A DNA stretch of 34,096 bases from Nitrospinota bacterium. GTDB taxonomy: Bacteria; Nitrospinota; Nitrospinia; JACRGO01. The notes beneath the pieces are model-generated. The model saw nothing but the letters and a program-made list of their open reading frames with translations, was not told the DNA's origin and made no database searches. The stretch lies in the NCBI GenBank assembly GCA_016212295.1, contig JACRGO010000174.1:1-34096 (forward strand). The letters run 5' to 3'. Both the position numbers and the translations under genes were made by a program. Positions 23,514-31,619 of the stretch are shown here, piece after piece. Positions within the stretch are counted from its first letter, which is position 1, and every line of letters starts with the position of its first letter.

Positions 23514-25085
23514 ATGCGCCACACCCCATCCTCCCTCCATTTTCCCTCGGTCACTTATTGGGACGCGATATTATTTTTCCTGGCGTGGTTCTATTTCCTT
23601 CTGTTTTTCTCCACCTTCCCACAGCTTGAAATCCGGCTCTCCTTTCTGATCAACTCCGTCATAGGCGTTATATTCTGGCACGAGTATTTTCATTTTGTGG
23701 CCGCCACGGCAATGTCTTTGCTCCTAGGGGCCGGTGAAAAAGACAGAAACCACGCCGCTTCCTTTAAGAAAGCTTCAGGAACATTTTCGTATGTCTTCCA
23801 AATTCTGGCGGTCCTCTACCTCTTCCTCTTTCCGTCAGGGCTGCTTCTCGGCTATCTGCCGCTTACCCTGGAATTTCACTGGACCTTTTTCCTCTCGCCC
23901 CCAGGGCTCATGTTCTGTGAATTCATGGCCGGCTCTTTCCTTGACATGGGGGGGAAAACCGCAAGAGAGGAAATCGGTATCCGTTTCATAAGCAGAATCC
24001 ACAGCCTGACCGTGAACGTGCCCATGAAGGTTTTTTTCAAGAAACGCTTGGTCAGGTCAATAATCACCGGCGCTGGTCCAGCCGGGAGCCTGTTCCTTGG
24101 CGCGTTTTGCCTGTTGAACCCCGGTGGCGCCCTGAACCATTTTTTCCAACCGGATATCAGTCCGCCGTCGTTTGCAACGGTGGCCTTCGCCTCGGCTTGC
24201 CTCCATCTTGTACTGGGCCTGAGCACTTTTATGCTTGGCCTGATTCCGCTTCGTGCCTTCCGCTTTCAGGACGGGGCGGCTGCTGTGGAAAAATGGAGGC
24301 GCAAAGAGGCGGCATTCGACGTCGGGAACGGGCCTGAGGAAATAATAAAGGCCGGAAAATTTATCCGAAAGATGCGGGCCCTGGAAGATTTTTTTGACAA
24401 ATTGGAACATTCAGAAGCGAATCCCGATAAGACCATAAAGAACATAATGGACGGCTTTGCGAAACTTAGAGAGGACGCTTCCCTCGATATTTACGATCCA
24501 CACGCAGAATTGAGGAAAGACCTGGAAAAAATCTTACAAAAAAATACAATCACCGTGAGAATAATCAAACGACTCTGCCGCCGTTTTGATAATATAGAGC
24601 GGGGCATGCGGACGGTCCATCCGAATCTCATGGCGCTGGTGCGTCCCCACCCCGACAATCCGTGGCGCAGGGAGATAGATTGGGAGGAATTGGAATGGTA
24701 CCCGGAGGAGGCGCGCGCCGTGTTGACGAGTCTGGAGCAGACCCTGGATTCCGGCGACAGGAAAAAAATCGAAGAAACCATCGCGGCAATCCCAGGCGTC
24801 ATGCGACTCGCGGTTTCAGAGGTCCCGCAGGACATTCTGTTCAAATCACTTAAGATACTGGAGGCAATCATGGCAAAGGGTCCTGGCGGCCCTGATACAA
24901 TGAAGGCGATCTTTAATTCATTTTATCTCGCCGCCGGCTACGCCGAGGAGTTGGAAGTTGACCAGCCACCGGTCCTTAAACGCGGCATAGCGGTCAAAAT
25001 CGGCTTGCTGAAGGAGGCCGGAGGGTTTACAGCGGAGAATTTTCCTGATTTGGGGGAAACCCTCAGGAAATGGGCCTTCCCTTGA
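23514..25085 (+). CDS. Divergent M50-like intramembrane metallopeptidase candidate
   Basis: A 523-residue polytopic membrane protein. TM helices fill about residues 16-260. Within them are H56-E-Y-F-H60, a match to the zinc motif HExxH near the end of a TM helix; a GAGPAGS turn (186-192) like the AGP element of site-2 proteases; and LGLIPLRAFRFQDG, with Asp253-Gly254 at the position of the (N)xxPxxxxDG third ligand. Together these fit the S2P (M50) layout, although overall similarity is low and the consensus Asn is replaced. The last 260 residues are a soluble, mostly helical domain of unknown type. The ATG lacks a clear Shine-Dalgarno. A repeat separates it from the HmuY-like gene. Substrate unknown; protease activity is an inference from motifs. 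Confidence 0.6.
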   Translation: MRHTPSSLHFPSVTYWDAILFFLAWFYFLLFFSTFPQLEIRLSFLINSVIGVIFWHEYFHFVAATAMSLLLGAGEKDRNHAASFKKASGTFSYVFQILAVLYLFLFPSGLLLGYLPLTLEFHWTFFLSPPGLMFCEFMAGSFLDMGGKTAREEIGIRFISRIHSLTVNVPMKVFFKKRLVRSIITGAGPAGSLFLGAFCLLNPGGALNHFFQPDISPPSFATVAFASACLHLVLGLSTFMLGLIPLRAFRFQDGAAAVEKWRRKEAAFDVGNGPEEIIKAGKFIRKMRALEDFFDKLEHSEANPDKTIKNIMDGFAKLREDASLDIYDPHAELRKDLEKILQKNTITVRIIKRLCRRFDNIERGMRTVHPNLMALVRPHPDNPWRREIDWEELEWYPEEARAVLTSLEQTLDSGDRKKIEETIAAIPGVMRLAVSEVPQDILFKSLKILEAIMAKGPGGPDTMKAIFNSFYLAAGYAEELEVDQPPVLKRGIAVKIGLLKEAGGFTAENFPDLGETLRKWAFP

Positions 25086-25109
25086 TTTCAGTGTGAAAAA
25101 AAATTTAAC

Positions 25110-25217
25110 AGGGAATGGAACGCGGATGACACGGATAAGACGGATTTGCGCGGATAAAAAATTGTTTTTTGAAAAATCCGTGCGGACCCGTCCCATCCGC
25201 GTAATCCGCGTTCTATA
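25110..25217. repeat. ACGCGGATNACACGG-type inverted repeat, copy 2
   Basis: GGAACGCGGATGACACGGATAAGACGG, then GAAAAATCCGTGCGGACC and CATCCGCGTAATCCGCGTTCTATA. It is a better-preserved relative of 19932-20027. It lies between the convergent M50-like and waaA genes. Confidence 0.8.
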
Positions 25218-25254
25218 TCTTTTCTAAAATTGTAAGAGACGAATTCTCAAATAT

Positions 25255-26556
25255 TCAGTGTAAGTATCTGGCGCGTCTGATTTCCAGGGCCACTGCCTCA
25301 GCGGCCTTTTTTGAGGCCCCTCTCCTGCCCTTCAAAAAAGACCCGGCCCTTTTCGCAAGTTCCTCTCTTTTATCATCGTCTTCCAGAACCTCTCTGAAAT
25401 GGCCGGCGAATTCAGCTTTATCCTTCAATTCCACCGACAGCCCTGCCTCTTTCAAGGCCGCCCTCGCCTCTTCATAATATTGCACATAAGGTCCGTGAAA
25501 GGGCGCCTTGCCGGCGGCCACCGGTTCCAGGAGGCTGTGTCCTCCACCTGGAGGAAAAATGCTTTTTCCCACGAAGATGGCGTCGCAAATAAAATAAACA
25601 GCGGCAAGCTCTCCTATGGTATCCAGTAAAATGACGTCCTCGCTTCCTCTGGCTTGCCGCTCCAGGGCGGACCTTTTTACGTAACTTTTCCCTTTCTCCC
25701 TCAGTATCTTCTCTATATGGGGGACGCGTTCGAGTCTCCTTGGGGCTATAATCAACAGCAGATTCTCGATTCCACGCCTCAACTCGTCAAAGACGTCCAG
25801 CATGAATTCCTCTTCCCCTTCATGGGTGTTTCCGGCCATTATGACCTTTTCCCCAGGGCCAATGGAAAACACCTTTTTATAAGTTTCCATTTCTGCCTGG
25901 CCAGCCATGCGAAGGGTGTCGTATTTTATGTCGCCAAGGGAAATTATTTTCCCCTCGTCAACGCCCAATTCCTTGAACCTGCCTGAAACCGCCGCGTCCC
26001 TGGCCATTACGAGATCAAACATGCTGAAAAGGGGGCGCGCGAAAAAACCAATGGACTTGTGATTCCTGAATGACTTTTCCGATATCCTGCCGTTCACAAG
26101 CACAGAGACCGCCCCGAACTTCTTCCCGCAATAAATAAGGTTCGGCCAGAACCCGGTTTCAATTATTAGAATGGCCGCGGGCCTGACCTTTTTCATAAGA
26201 CTGGAGATGGCCGGGTAAAAGTCAAATGGAGTGTAAAAGATTTCCAAGGCGTCTGGGAAAACCTTTTGCGCCCGGCGATACCCTGCCTCGGTTGTGACCG
26301 AGACCACGAAGGCGAATTCATCGATTAAATTTTTCAATTCCCTTATCACCGGCTCCGCGGTTGCTATTTCTCCAACAGACACAGCCTGTAGCCAGATTAT
26401 TTTTTTTCCAACGGCCTTTTCCCGGCTGATGGAGAAGAACCCGAAGTGCTGAAGCAAATTCCTTCTTTTCTTGCCGGACACAATGGAGGCCAATGGGAAC
26501 AAGACAAGGATTAAAGGGAATAAAAGGAACCAAAGAAGGTTGTAAAGGAATAGCAT
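25255..26556 (-). CDS. waaA: 3-deoxy-D-manno-octulosonic acid (Kdo) transferase
   Basis: Transfers Kdo from CMP-Kdo to lipid A precursor at the inner membrane, the step that starts the LPS inner core. The 433-residue protein has the N-terminal membrane-inserting helix (LYNLLWFLLFPLILVLF), the general base Glu63 in AVSVGEIATAEP, ETGFWPNLI in the N-terminal domain, the AGNTHEGEEEF loop after the linker, the GGHSLLEPVAAGKAPFHGPY motif binding the nucleotide sugar, and a C-terminal helical end. It fits a GT-B GT30 enzyme throughout. The start at MLFLYNL resembles other WaaA proteins; a 13-residue extension is possible. It proves a lipopolysaccharide outer membrane. It seems to be a single gene here. 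Confidence 0.94.
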   Translation of the reverse strand: MLFLYNLLWFLLFPLILVLFPLASIVSGKKRRNLLQHFGFFSISREKAVGKKIIWLQAVSVGEIATAEPVIRELKNLIDEFAFVVSVTTEAGYRRAQKVFPDALEIFYTPFDFYPAISSLMKKVRPAAILIIETGFWPNLIYCGKKFGAVSVLVNGRISEKSFRNHKSIGFFARPLFSMFDLVMARDAAVSGRFKELGVDEGKIISLGDIKYDTLRMAGQAEMETYKKVFSIGPGEKVIMAGNTHEGEEEFMLDVFDELRRGIENLLLIIAPRRLERVPHIEKILREKGKSYVKRSALERQARGSEDVILLDTIGELAAVYFICDAIFVGKSIFPPGGGHSLLEPVAAGKAPFHGPYVQYYEEARAALKEAGLSVELKDKAEFAGHFREVLEDDDKREELAKRAGSFLKGRRGASKKAAEAVALEIRRARYLH

Positions 26557-26650
26557 GGGGGAAGGGGATAGGGAGAATAAAATTCCAAATGGCAAATAAC
26601 AAATCCCAAAGAACTTAACGCCCTTAGTTAGTGTGGGCTATAAAGAATTG

Positions 26651-26730
26651 ACATCCCCCTAACCCCCTTTTTTCAGGGGGAATATCTCAAAAATTTCCCC
26701 CTGGCAATGGGGGATCAAAGGGGGGTGTTC
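26651..26730. repeat. ATCCCCCTAACCCCC inverted repeat
   Basis: ACATCCCCCTAACCCCCTTT and CAGGGGGAA oppose TTCCCCCTGGCAATGGGGG and AAAGGGGGGTGT. A half-copy (GTCCCCCTTTTCCAAGGGGGAA) is near 33918. No gene is seen from here to 26990; a TTGACA at 26934 has no convincing -10 partner. Confidence 0.7.
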
Positions 26731-26990
26731 TTCATGTATCTATTTGATTTTAAAAGATTAAACATGGAAATTCCTATGCTATAAAAGGCTAGCCAAAAAT
26801 ATTTGAAATTTTCAAAAAAGGCGCAATGTTTTTCACCTGCGGAGTTACTTTTCTTTTGATTGCGGCGAAGCCGCTCTATGAAAAGTTACTATAAACCTTA
26901 AGTAATGTCAAAATTAATCCCATTCACATTCACTTGACAGTTTACGGATTTTGCTATGCGATTTTAGCATAATTGATAGGAGTGTGGAAT

Positions 26991-27281
26991 ATGCCGGCAA
27001 CGATACCCGTGGATGTATACGAGGAATTTGAAAAAGGGCTTGGCAAGGATGAGCTGCTCGGCGCGATAAGAAAGGAATTTGTAACGAGGGAATTATTTGA
27101 GGAGAGAATGAACACCCTCAAGGTTGAGTTGGAAGGGAAGATCGAACATAGCAGGACAGAACTGGAAGGAAAAATTGATAAGCTGAATCAGAAGTTCAAC
27201 TTTATTATTATCCTGATGATCATAGCCCTTACCCTGATGAACCCCGTAATGGCTGAAGTGATAAAGGGGTTTTTGAAGTAG
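26991..27281 (+). CDS. Small coiled-coil protein with C-terminal TM helix
   Basis: A 96-residue tail-anchored protein: a short IPVDVYEEFEKGLGKDELLGAI segment, a charged coiled coil with repeated LEGKI-TELEGKIDKLNQKF units (about 40-70), and a C-terminal hydrophobic helix (FIIILMIIALTLMNPVMA). AGGAG lies eight bases before the ATG. It looks like the common small DUF1640-type proteins that are often near toxin-antitoxin or mobile genes, but I cannot assign a function. It is isolated between repeats. Confidence 0.75.
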   Translation: MPATIPVDVYEEFEKGLGKDELLGAIRKEFVTRELFEERMNTLKVELEGKIEHSRTELEGKIDKLNQKFNFIIILMIIALTLMNPVMAEVIKGFLK

Positions 27282-27717
27282 GGGCCAACCCATTTTTGAT
27301 TTAAGATTTTAGGCCCTTATAAATTCACATCGACACAAAATTGTCTATGTTTGGTAACATGCTGAAAACAAAAGAATTATCAATGCCTAAAAGCCTTAAT
27401 TTGGATATTGATTCATTTGGATTTTATTTGAAATTTGGATTTTGACATTTGAAATTTTTTGTATGCGTTGCCCCAAAGGGGCCACTTTTTCCGGGCGAAA
27501 TCCCGGAAAAAGCGTAGATACTTACATAGCCATTCTAAGAGATTATCTCTCAGAATTTCCCGCGGTTGACAGTTATCAGTTTCCAGTTGACAGGGGATCT
27601 GGTCATTTGAAATTAGCCATTGGCCATTGAGTAAAAGGCGAAGGGGCAAGGGGGGGAGAGACAGGGTTTAAAATCTGAAATCAAAAAGGAGAGACTGTTC
27701 AGACCAGCACATAAAAA
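27282..27717. other. Intergenic region, no recognisable gene
   Basis: Holds TTTGAAATTTGGATTTTGACATTTG-type text, GCCCCAAAGGGGC, a hairpin CTTTTTCCGGG-CGAAAT-CCCGGAAAAAG near 27485-27512, and a TCATTTGAAATTAGCCATTGGCC remnant. Open frames lack ribosome binding sites. Confidence 0.5.
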
Positions 27718-27819
27718 TTAATGAATTTTAGGTTTAAACCTCTTGTCTGTTTCAACCCAAATAATAATAAAAACAGAAAGAATAACCACTACCAAAAATG
27801 TAATGCCAAGATATGTCAT
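27718..27819 (-). CDS. Tiny single-TM membrane protein
   Basis: A 33-residue protein almost wholly hydrophobic (LGITFLVVVILSVFIIIWVE) with a short basic tail (DKRFKPKIH). A strong AAAGGAGA sits eight bases before the ATG, and the ATG overlaps the stop of the preceding small gene by four bases (ATGA), which shows it is translated and coupled. Function unknown. Confidence 0.7.
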   Translation of the reverse strand: MTYLGITFLVVVILSVFIIIWVETDKRFKPKIH

Positions 27820-28019
27820 GTTTCTATCTCCTTTCCATCTAAAATTATTGCCGCGATTAAAGGCAATATAGTTGCAAAAATACCCACAACTAAAACCCAT
27901 TCTTTTATCGCGGATGGATTCGTTACTTGGGCAATTATAAAAGCGGCAAAATCTATCTTAGCTATGTCATATAAAAATTTGGCAAAATTATCTTTTTGTT
28001 TGTTCGTCCTTATTACCAT
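27816..28019 (-). CDS. Small two-helix membrane protein
   Basis: A 67-residue protein: basic start (MVIRTNKQKDN), then FAKFLYDIAKIDFAAFIIAQV (amphipathic or TM) and WVLVVGIFATILPLIAAIILDG (TM). The KFLYDIAK pattern resembles small DUF6722-like proteins, from memory only. No clear Shine-Dalgarno precedes the ATG. It forms a two-gene unit with the 33-residue protein. Confidence 0.65.
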   Translation of the reverse strand: MVIRTNKQKDNFAKFLYDIAKIDFAAFIIAQVTNPSAIKEWVLVVGIFATILPLIAAIILDGKEIET

Positions 28020-28099
28020 AATTTAATTTACCACTTGCTTTTTTTTATGTCAAACGACCATCAATTAAAATCCATTTATAAGAATGAATGGTCAAAAAA

Positions 28100-28320
28100 A
28101 ATAAAATCCCAAATTCCGCTCGTTACAGATTTGCCCAGCAATTCTGAGCGAAGCGAAGAATCTCAAGCCTTTCGTGTTTCACCGGGAATTGCTGAGAGTT
28201 TCCGCTCGTCGCGGATTTGTAATCCGCGATGCGGCGCCTTCGGGATTTGAAATCCCCCTCCACGGATTACAAATCCGGGTGGAAGTTGCGCTACAGGTTG
28301 CAAACCTGTAGCGAGCGGCC
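28100..28320. repeat. Hairpin-rich repeat cluster
   Basis: A mosaic of short palindromes: CGGATTTGTAATCCGCG, GGGATTTGAAATCCCC, GGATTACAAATCC and GCTACAGGTTGCAAACCTGTAGC. They suggest nested insertion of short palindromic repeats. No gene is seen between 28020 and 28545. Confidence 0.7.
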
Positions 28321-28545
28321 CTATAAAAACAAAATATCCTGTACTGCCTTGCTAAATTTTCTTGGCGGGGATATGGAAGGCAATTGTCAATTTTTAATTG
28401 GAGCGGAACGCAGGCTTATAATCCCCGAAATCTAACCAAAAATATTTGAAATTATTTTTAGCCGCGAAGATACACAAAGAACCGCCAAGAAAAAACTTAG
28501 CGAAACTTAGCGGTCTTAGTGGCTATATTTTTTGTCCCGCGAAGG

Positions 28546-28586
28546 GCAAAAAAAAACGGCCTAGCCCTTTAGAGCTAGGCCGTTAG
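28546..28586 (-). terminator. Rho-independent terminator
   Basis: AACGGCCTAGC pairs perfectly with GCTAGGCCGTT; on the minus strand it is followed by nine T residues. It lies 18 bases beyond the stop of the FISUMP gene and terminates that transcript. Confidence 0.9.
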
Positions 28587-28603
28587 TCTAAATAGACAAA
28601 TGG

Positions 28604-29794
28604 TCAATCCTTGGCACAACGAACGCTGGACCCGAAGCTCATGGTACCGCTACTTCTGTACACGATGCCGTCGCCGTAGTACAGGTCACGGCGCCACGCG
28701 CCCGCTGAAGAGTATCCCGTAGCCGACCACAAGAAACCGTAGTAGCCCACGTTGCTGAACGTCCCGTTTCTGTGGCGGTAACCACCCGGAAGAGCTGTAA
28801 ATCCGCTGCTGTTGTCAGCTCCTGTATTTGGGCTAGCCCAATGAGTTGTTCCGGCTTCTTTCATCTTGCCGCCAGCCACGCTGCTGCCTCCAAGATAGTT
28901 TTCAAGCGTTGTCCATTCAGAATCGGTAGGCAAATGCCAGCCTGCAGGGCACAGGCCTCTGCTGTCAGTTGCCGCATGCCAGGTATATAAGCGGCCGTAA
29001 ATAGAGGCATTGCTTTCAGTTGCATTATACGCCCACTGGTACTTCGGCGAGGTCTCGGCTGAAATATCCGCTGTGGTAGTGGGAATGGCAGTGCCGTCGC
29101 GGTATTTAGTTACTTTAAGGTTCTCTTTCATCCATGTCTGCGCGCCTATGGTAACCGTATTGTAAACATTGCCGTCAATGTCGGTTACTGTAATATTACC
29201 AGTAGTCGTAGCAGAAATAGCATATGTTTCCGCCTTCACTGTCTCGGTGTTCCCATTCACGTCCACGCTGAAGTATTTCAAGATCGTGGTTGCGGAGATG
29301 GTTATTGGAGTTGCATAAACAGTTGAAAGAGTTGAGGGAGTTGAACCGTCCGTGGTGTAAAAGGTTTGGTAGCACCCGGAGCCGGAATCGGAACATGTTA
29401 GAGTGACCGATTGGGCAGAGGTGAAACTGCCGCCTGAGGGCGAGGCGGTGGTGGCCGGGGCCGTGGTATCGGAAGTAGTGGTTCCTCCAGTGTTGCCGCC
29501 GGACGTAGCCCCGCCTGACGTTCCACCGCCCGTTGAACCTCCGGTGGTTCCGCCCGTTGAACCTCCGCTGCTACTCCCGCCTGTGGAACCACCAGTCGTT
29601 CCGCCGCTTGTGGAACCGCCGGAACTGCCGCCACCGCCGGATGTGTCAACGCAGCCCGCGCTCGATTTGCACTTCATGTAAAGATTCATGTCAATAAACT
29701 CACCCTTATATTCCATCTTTTTCACATTATTTTGATACCCGGACTTTTTGGTGGTTATCGTGTATTTGCCGGATTTCATTCCTGAAAAAAACAA
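28604..29794 (-). CDS. C-terminal part of split surface protein, CHB_HEX-like and FISUMP
   Basis: Open from a TTG at 29794 for 396 residues. In order: the second half of a carboxypeptidase-regulatory-like domain (FSGMKSGKYTITTKKSGY, about 1-40), CKSSAGC, a Gly/Ser/Thr linker (about 52-108), a CHB_HEX_C-like domain (YTTDGSTPS... KYFSVDVNGN, 108-190) and a FISUMP domain (TVTIGAQTWMKENL, GLCPAGWHLPTDSEW, GGYRHRNGTF, SSVRCAKD, 197-396). Frame and domain structure show it is the continuation of the upstream piece at 29776-30111: DDGFYCF plus SGMKSGKY restores the DG-Y-F-GMK-GKY motif. The TTG is therefore not a natural start. Likely an outer-surface or secreted protein. Confidence 0.75.
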   Translation of the reverse strand: MFFSGMKSGKYTITTKKSGYQNNVKKMEYKGEFIDMNLYMKCKSSAGCVDTSGGGGSSGGSTSGGTTGGSTGGSSSGGSTGGTTGGSTGGGTSGGATSGGNTGGTTTSDTTAPATTASPSGGSFTSAQSVTLTCSDSGSGCYQTFYTTDGSTPSTLSTVYATPITISATTILKYFSVDVNGNTETVKAETYAISATTTGNITVTDIDGNVYNTVTIGAQTWMKENLKVTKYRDGTAIPTTTADISAETSPKYQWAYNATESNASIYGRLYTWHAATDSRGLCPAGWHLPTDSEWTTLENYLGGSSVAGGKMKEAGTTHWASPNTGADNSSGFTALPGGYRHRNGTFSNVGYYGFLWSATGYSSAGAWRRDLYYGDGIVYRSSGTMSFGSSVRCAKD

Positions 29795-30111
29795 TAAAAC
29801 CCGTCGTCTTCCGAATACTCGGTTAAAAGCTTTTGTCTTCCATTGCGCAGCCTCGCCTGCAGCTTGGCGTTAGCGACCTCGGTTTTTTCCTTATAGTCCA
29901 GAACAAACCCGGAAATGCCGCATTCATCAGCCGCAAGAGAGGCGGTTGACGGTTCCCGGTTCCCGGTTTCCAGTGGAGTTGAAAATTTAGCCCTATGGCG
30001 GCTTTTTTTGCCAGCCGCTTCCGACGAGCCAAGAAAGCAGGAGACGGCATACACAGCGCATATAGCGCAAATGAAAATAAACGCCTTTGTGAAGAATTTT
30101 TGCATAGACAT
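29776..30111 (-). CDS. N-terminal part of split surface protein
   Basis: 111 residues: signal sequence with Ala/Cys-rich core (KAFIFICAICAVYAVSC), a basic linker, then the first half of a carboxypeptidase-regulatory-like domain (CGISGFVLDYKEKTEVANAKLQ) that breaks at DDGFYCFFQE when a run of seven T residues shifts the frame. GAGGAGG lies seven bases before the ATG. It and the piece at 28604 were one gene; slippage at the homopolymer (adding one T or losing two) would join them. It may be phase-variable, decoded by slippage, or a sequencing or decay artefact. Confidence 0.75.
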   Translation of the reverse strand: MSMQKFFTKAFIFICAICAVYAVSCFLGSSEAAGKKSRHRAKFSTPLETGNREPSTASLAADECGISGFVLDYKEKTEVANAKLQARLRNGRQKLLTEYSEDDGFYCFFQE

Positions 30112-30203
30112 TATTGAGCCTCCTCTTTAAATTTTTAAATGCTTAAACATTTTTTTAGCTTCGCGATTTCCTTTGCGAACTTTGCGCCTTTGCGGTAAAA
30201 ATA

Positions 30204-30250
30204 AAAAAGCCCGTTTGACGCCTCATACCGGCTTTTCAAACGGGCTTTTG
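30204..30250. terminator. Bidirectional rho-independent terminator
   Basis: AAAAGCCCGTTTGA pairs with TCAAACGGGCTTTT around an 18-base loop, with an A-rich stretch before and T-rich after. It ends the methyltransferase transcript from the minus strand before the surface-protein gene. Confidence 0.8.
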
Positions 30251-30448
30251 AATTTAAAACAAAAGAATGAATCAGAAGAGAAGATAAGATACAGTTGGTT
30301 GGTTGCGCGAGCGAGCGAGGAAATAATCATGTCAAAGGAGTATGTAAGAAATAAAGGTCTTTGGATTTATAAAAAAATAAACTGGAGCGTCAATAATACG
30401 ATTTTCATTATTTGCTTGTCAAAAACTTTAGTAGTTCACTTTAGCCGC

Positions 30449-31420
30449 TCAGCCTTTTTGGGCCATGCAGAAGATAGTATCAAAAAATCCACGCGAGGCG
30501 AGGATGTCCTTGTATTCTCCATTTATCCGCCGCAGCCAAGGGTTCAGGCTGTTTACGAATTCAACGTTCCGTGGCGTTTTCTTGAAAGACGTGACTTGAT
30601 AGCCGCGTCCTGACTGCCTGGAAGCGCCCTTGACCGGGCTGTCGTTTTGAAGCCAGTTCAGGTGGTTGGCGAGGCCGTACTCGTTAAAAGAAGAAAATTG
30701 GAATTGTAAACCGCTATCGCCAAGCAGCCTGGACAGGCTATTCTGGGTAAAATATAGTTCGTGGTGCGGGACAAAATAGAGTTCCTGAAATTTTTTAAGG
30801 TCGAACGCCTGGACCAAGGCGTCGTCAAAACAGGGGACTTCAATGGCCAGCCGCCCCCCCGGTTTTAACAGCTTAATGGCTTCCACTAAAAAACTTCCAG
30901 GATCATAGAAGTGCTCAAGCACATGGAACATGCAGATGAGGTCAAATTCTTTCCCGCCGAAGTCTATTTCGTTCAGCGGTTTGTCGCGAACGTCAAGCTT
31001 GAGCCTTGTCCTGCAAAATGCGGCCAGTTCCTCGTCCAGTTCAACTCCTACGCACCTTTCCACATTAGGGGCCGCTATATACAGAAACCCGCCGGAGCCG
31101 CATCCGATCTCCAGGACTGAGGAGGCTTTGTCCAAACAGCCCTTAGCCTTTAGAAACCGCTCCCATTGAAGCTCATATTTTTCCTCAAAGGCCGCCTCCG
31201 GCGTGGCGCTTGAGGAATCGCCATACCTGTACGGCACGGTCTCTCTCATCTTGCCGTCGCGATAGTAATCAGCGCTGTCCCCGGGCTCAGGCCTTTCATG
31301 GACCTTATAAACCAGGCCGCACCCCTCGCAACGGACCCATAGGGCCCCCTCGCTTTCTTTTTTAAAGACAACGGGTCCTGGCGGATTATGGCAGATGGGG
31401 CAGGGCTTTGCTTGGCTCAT
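30449..31420 (-). CDS. Zinc-ribbon class I SAM methyltransferase
   Basis: A 323-residue cytoplasmic enzyme. Zinc ribbon C7-x2-C10 ... C31-x2-C34 (CPICHN and CEGCGLVY), then a Rossmann methyltransferase with VLEIGCGSGGFL (about 102-113), acidic GVELDEE, and MFHVLEHFYDP. It belongs to the Methyltransf_23-type proteins common in surface-polysaccharide and glycan loci. The acceptor is unknown. The C-terminal 100 residues are of unknown type. The ATG lacks a clear Shine-Dalgarno. Neighbours are separated by repeats, so no operon is evident. Confidence 0.85.
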   Translation of the reverse strand: MSQAKPCPICHNPPGPVVFKKESEGALWVRCEGCGLVYKVHERPEPGDSADYYRDGKMRETVPYRYGDSSSATPEAAFEEKYELQWERFLKAKGCLDKASSVLEIGCGSGGFLYIAAPNVERCVGVELDEELAAFCRTRLKLDVRDKPLNEIDFGGKEFDLICMFHVLEHFYDPGSFLVEAIKLLKPGGRLAIEVPCFDDALVQAFDLKKFQELYFVPHHELYFTQNSLSRLLGDSGLQFQFSSFNEYGLANHLNWLQNDSPVKGASRQSGRGYQVTSFKKTPRNVEFVNSLNPWLRRINGEYKDILASRGFFDTIFCMAQKG

Positions 31421-31455
31421 GGAGTGAGGGGCATATTCTTAAATTCAATAATTTA

Positions 31456-31567
31456 ACATCGAACACTGAACATCGAACATCGAAAAAGAAATAAAGGATT
31501 TAAAACGTAAAACAAATTTTTCTTATTTCGATGCTGGACGTTCGATGTTGGGCGTTCGATGTTCAGG
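31456..31567. repeat. CATCGAACATCGAA inverted repeat
   Basis: ACATCGAACACTGAACATCGAACATCG opposes CGATGCTGGACGTTCGATG and CGTTCGATGTTC around an AT-rich centre. It is the same arms-and-centre design as the TCATTGGTC family with other units. Confidence 0.75.
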
Positions 31568-31619
31568 TTTTTTTCTCTTCGCTCATATCAAAATTTATTT
31601 TGATTGCCGCCATGCCGCG

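Noticed and set aside
26934-26962. Promoter with TTGACA at 26934
   Set aside because: No -10 hexamer with suitable spacing: the best candidates are 12, 15 or 28 bases away.
27485-27512. Hairpin as rho-independent terminator
   Set aside because: The T residues lie before the stem and the A residues after it on the plus strand; neither strand gives a stem followed by a T-run.
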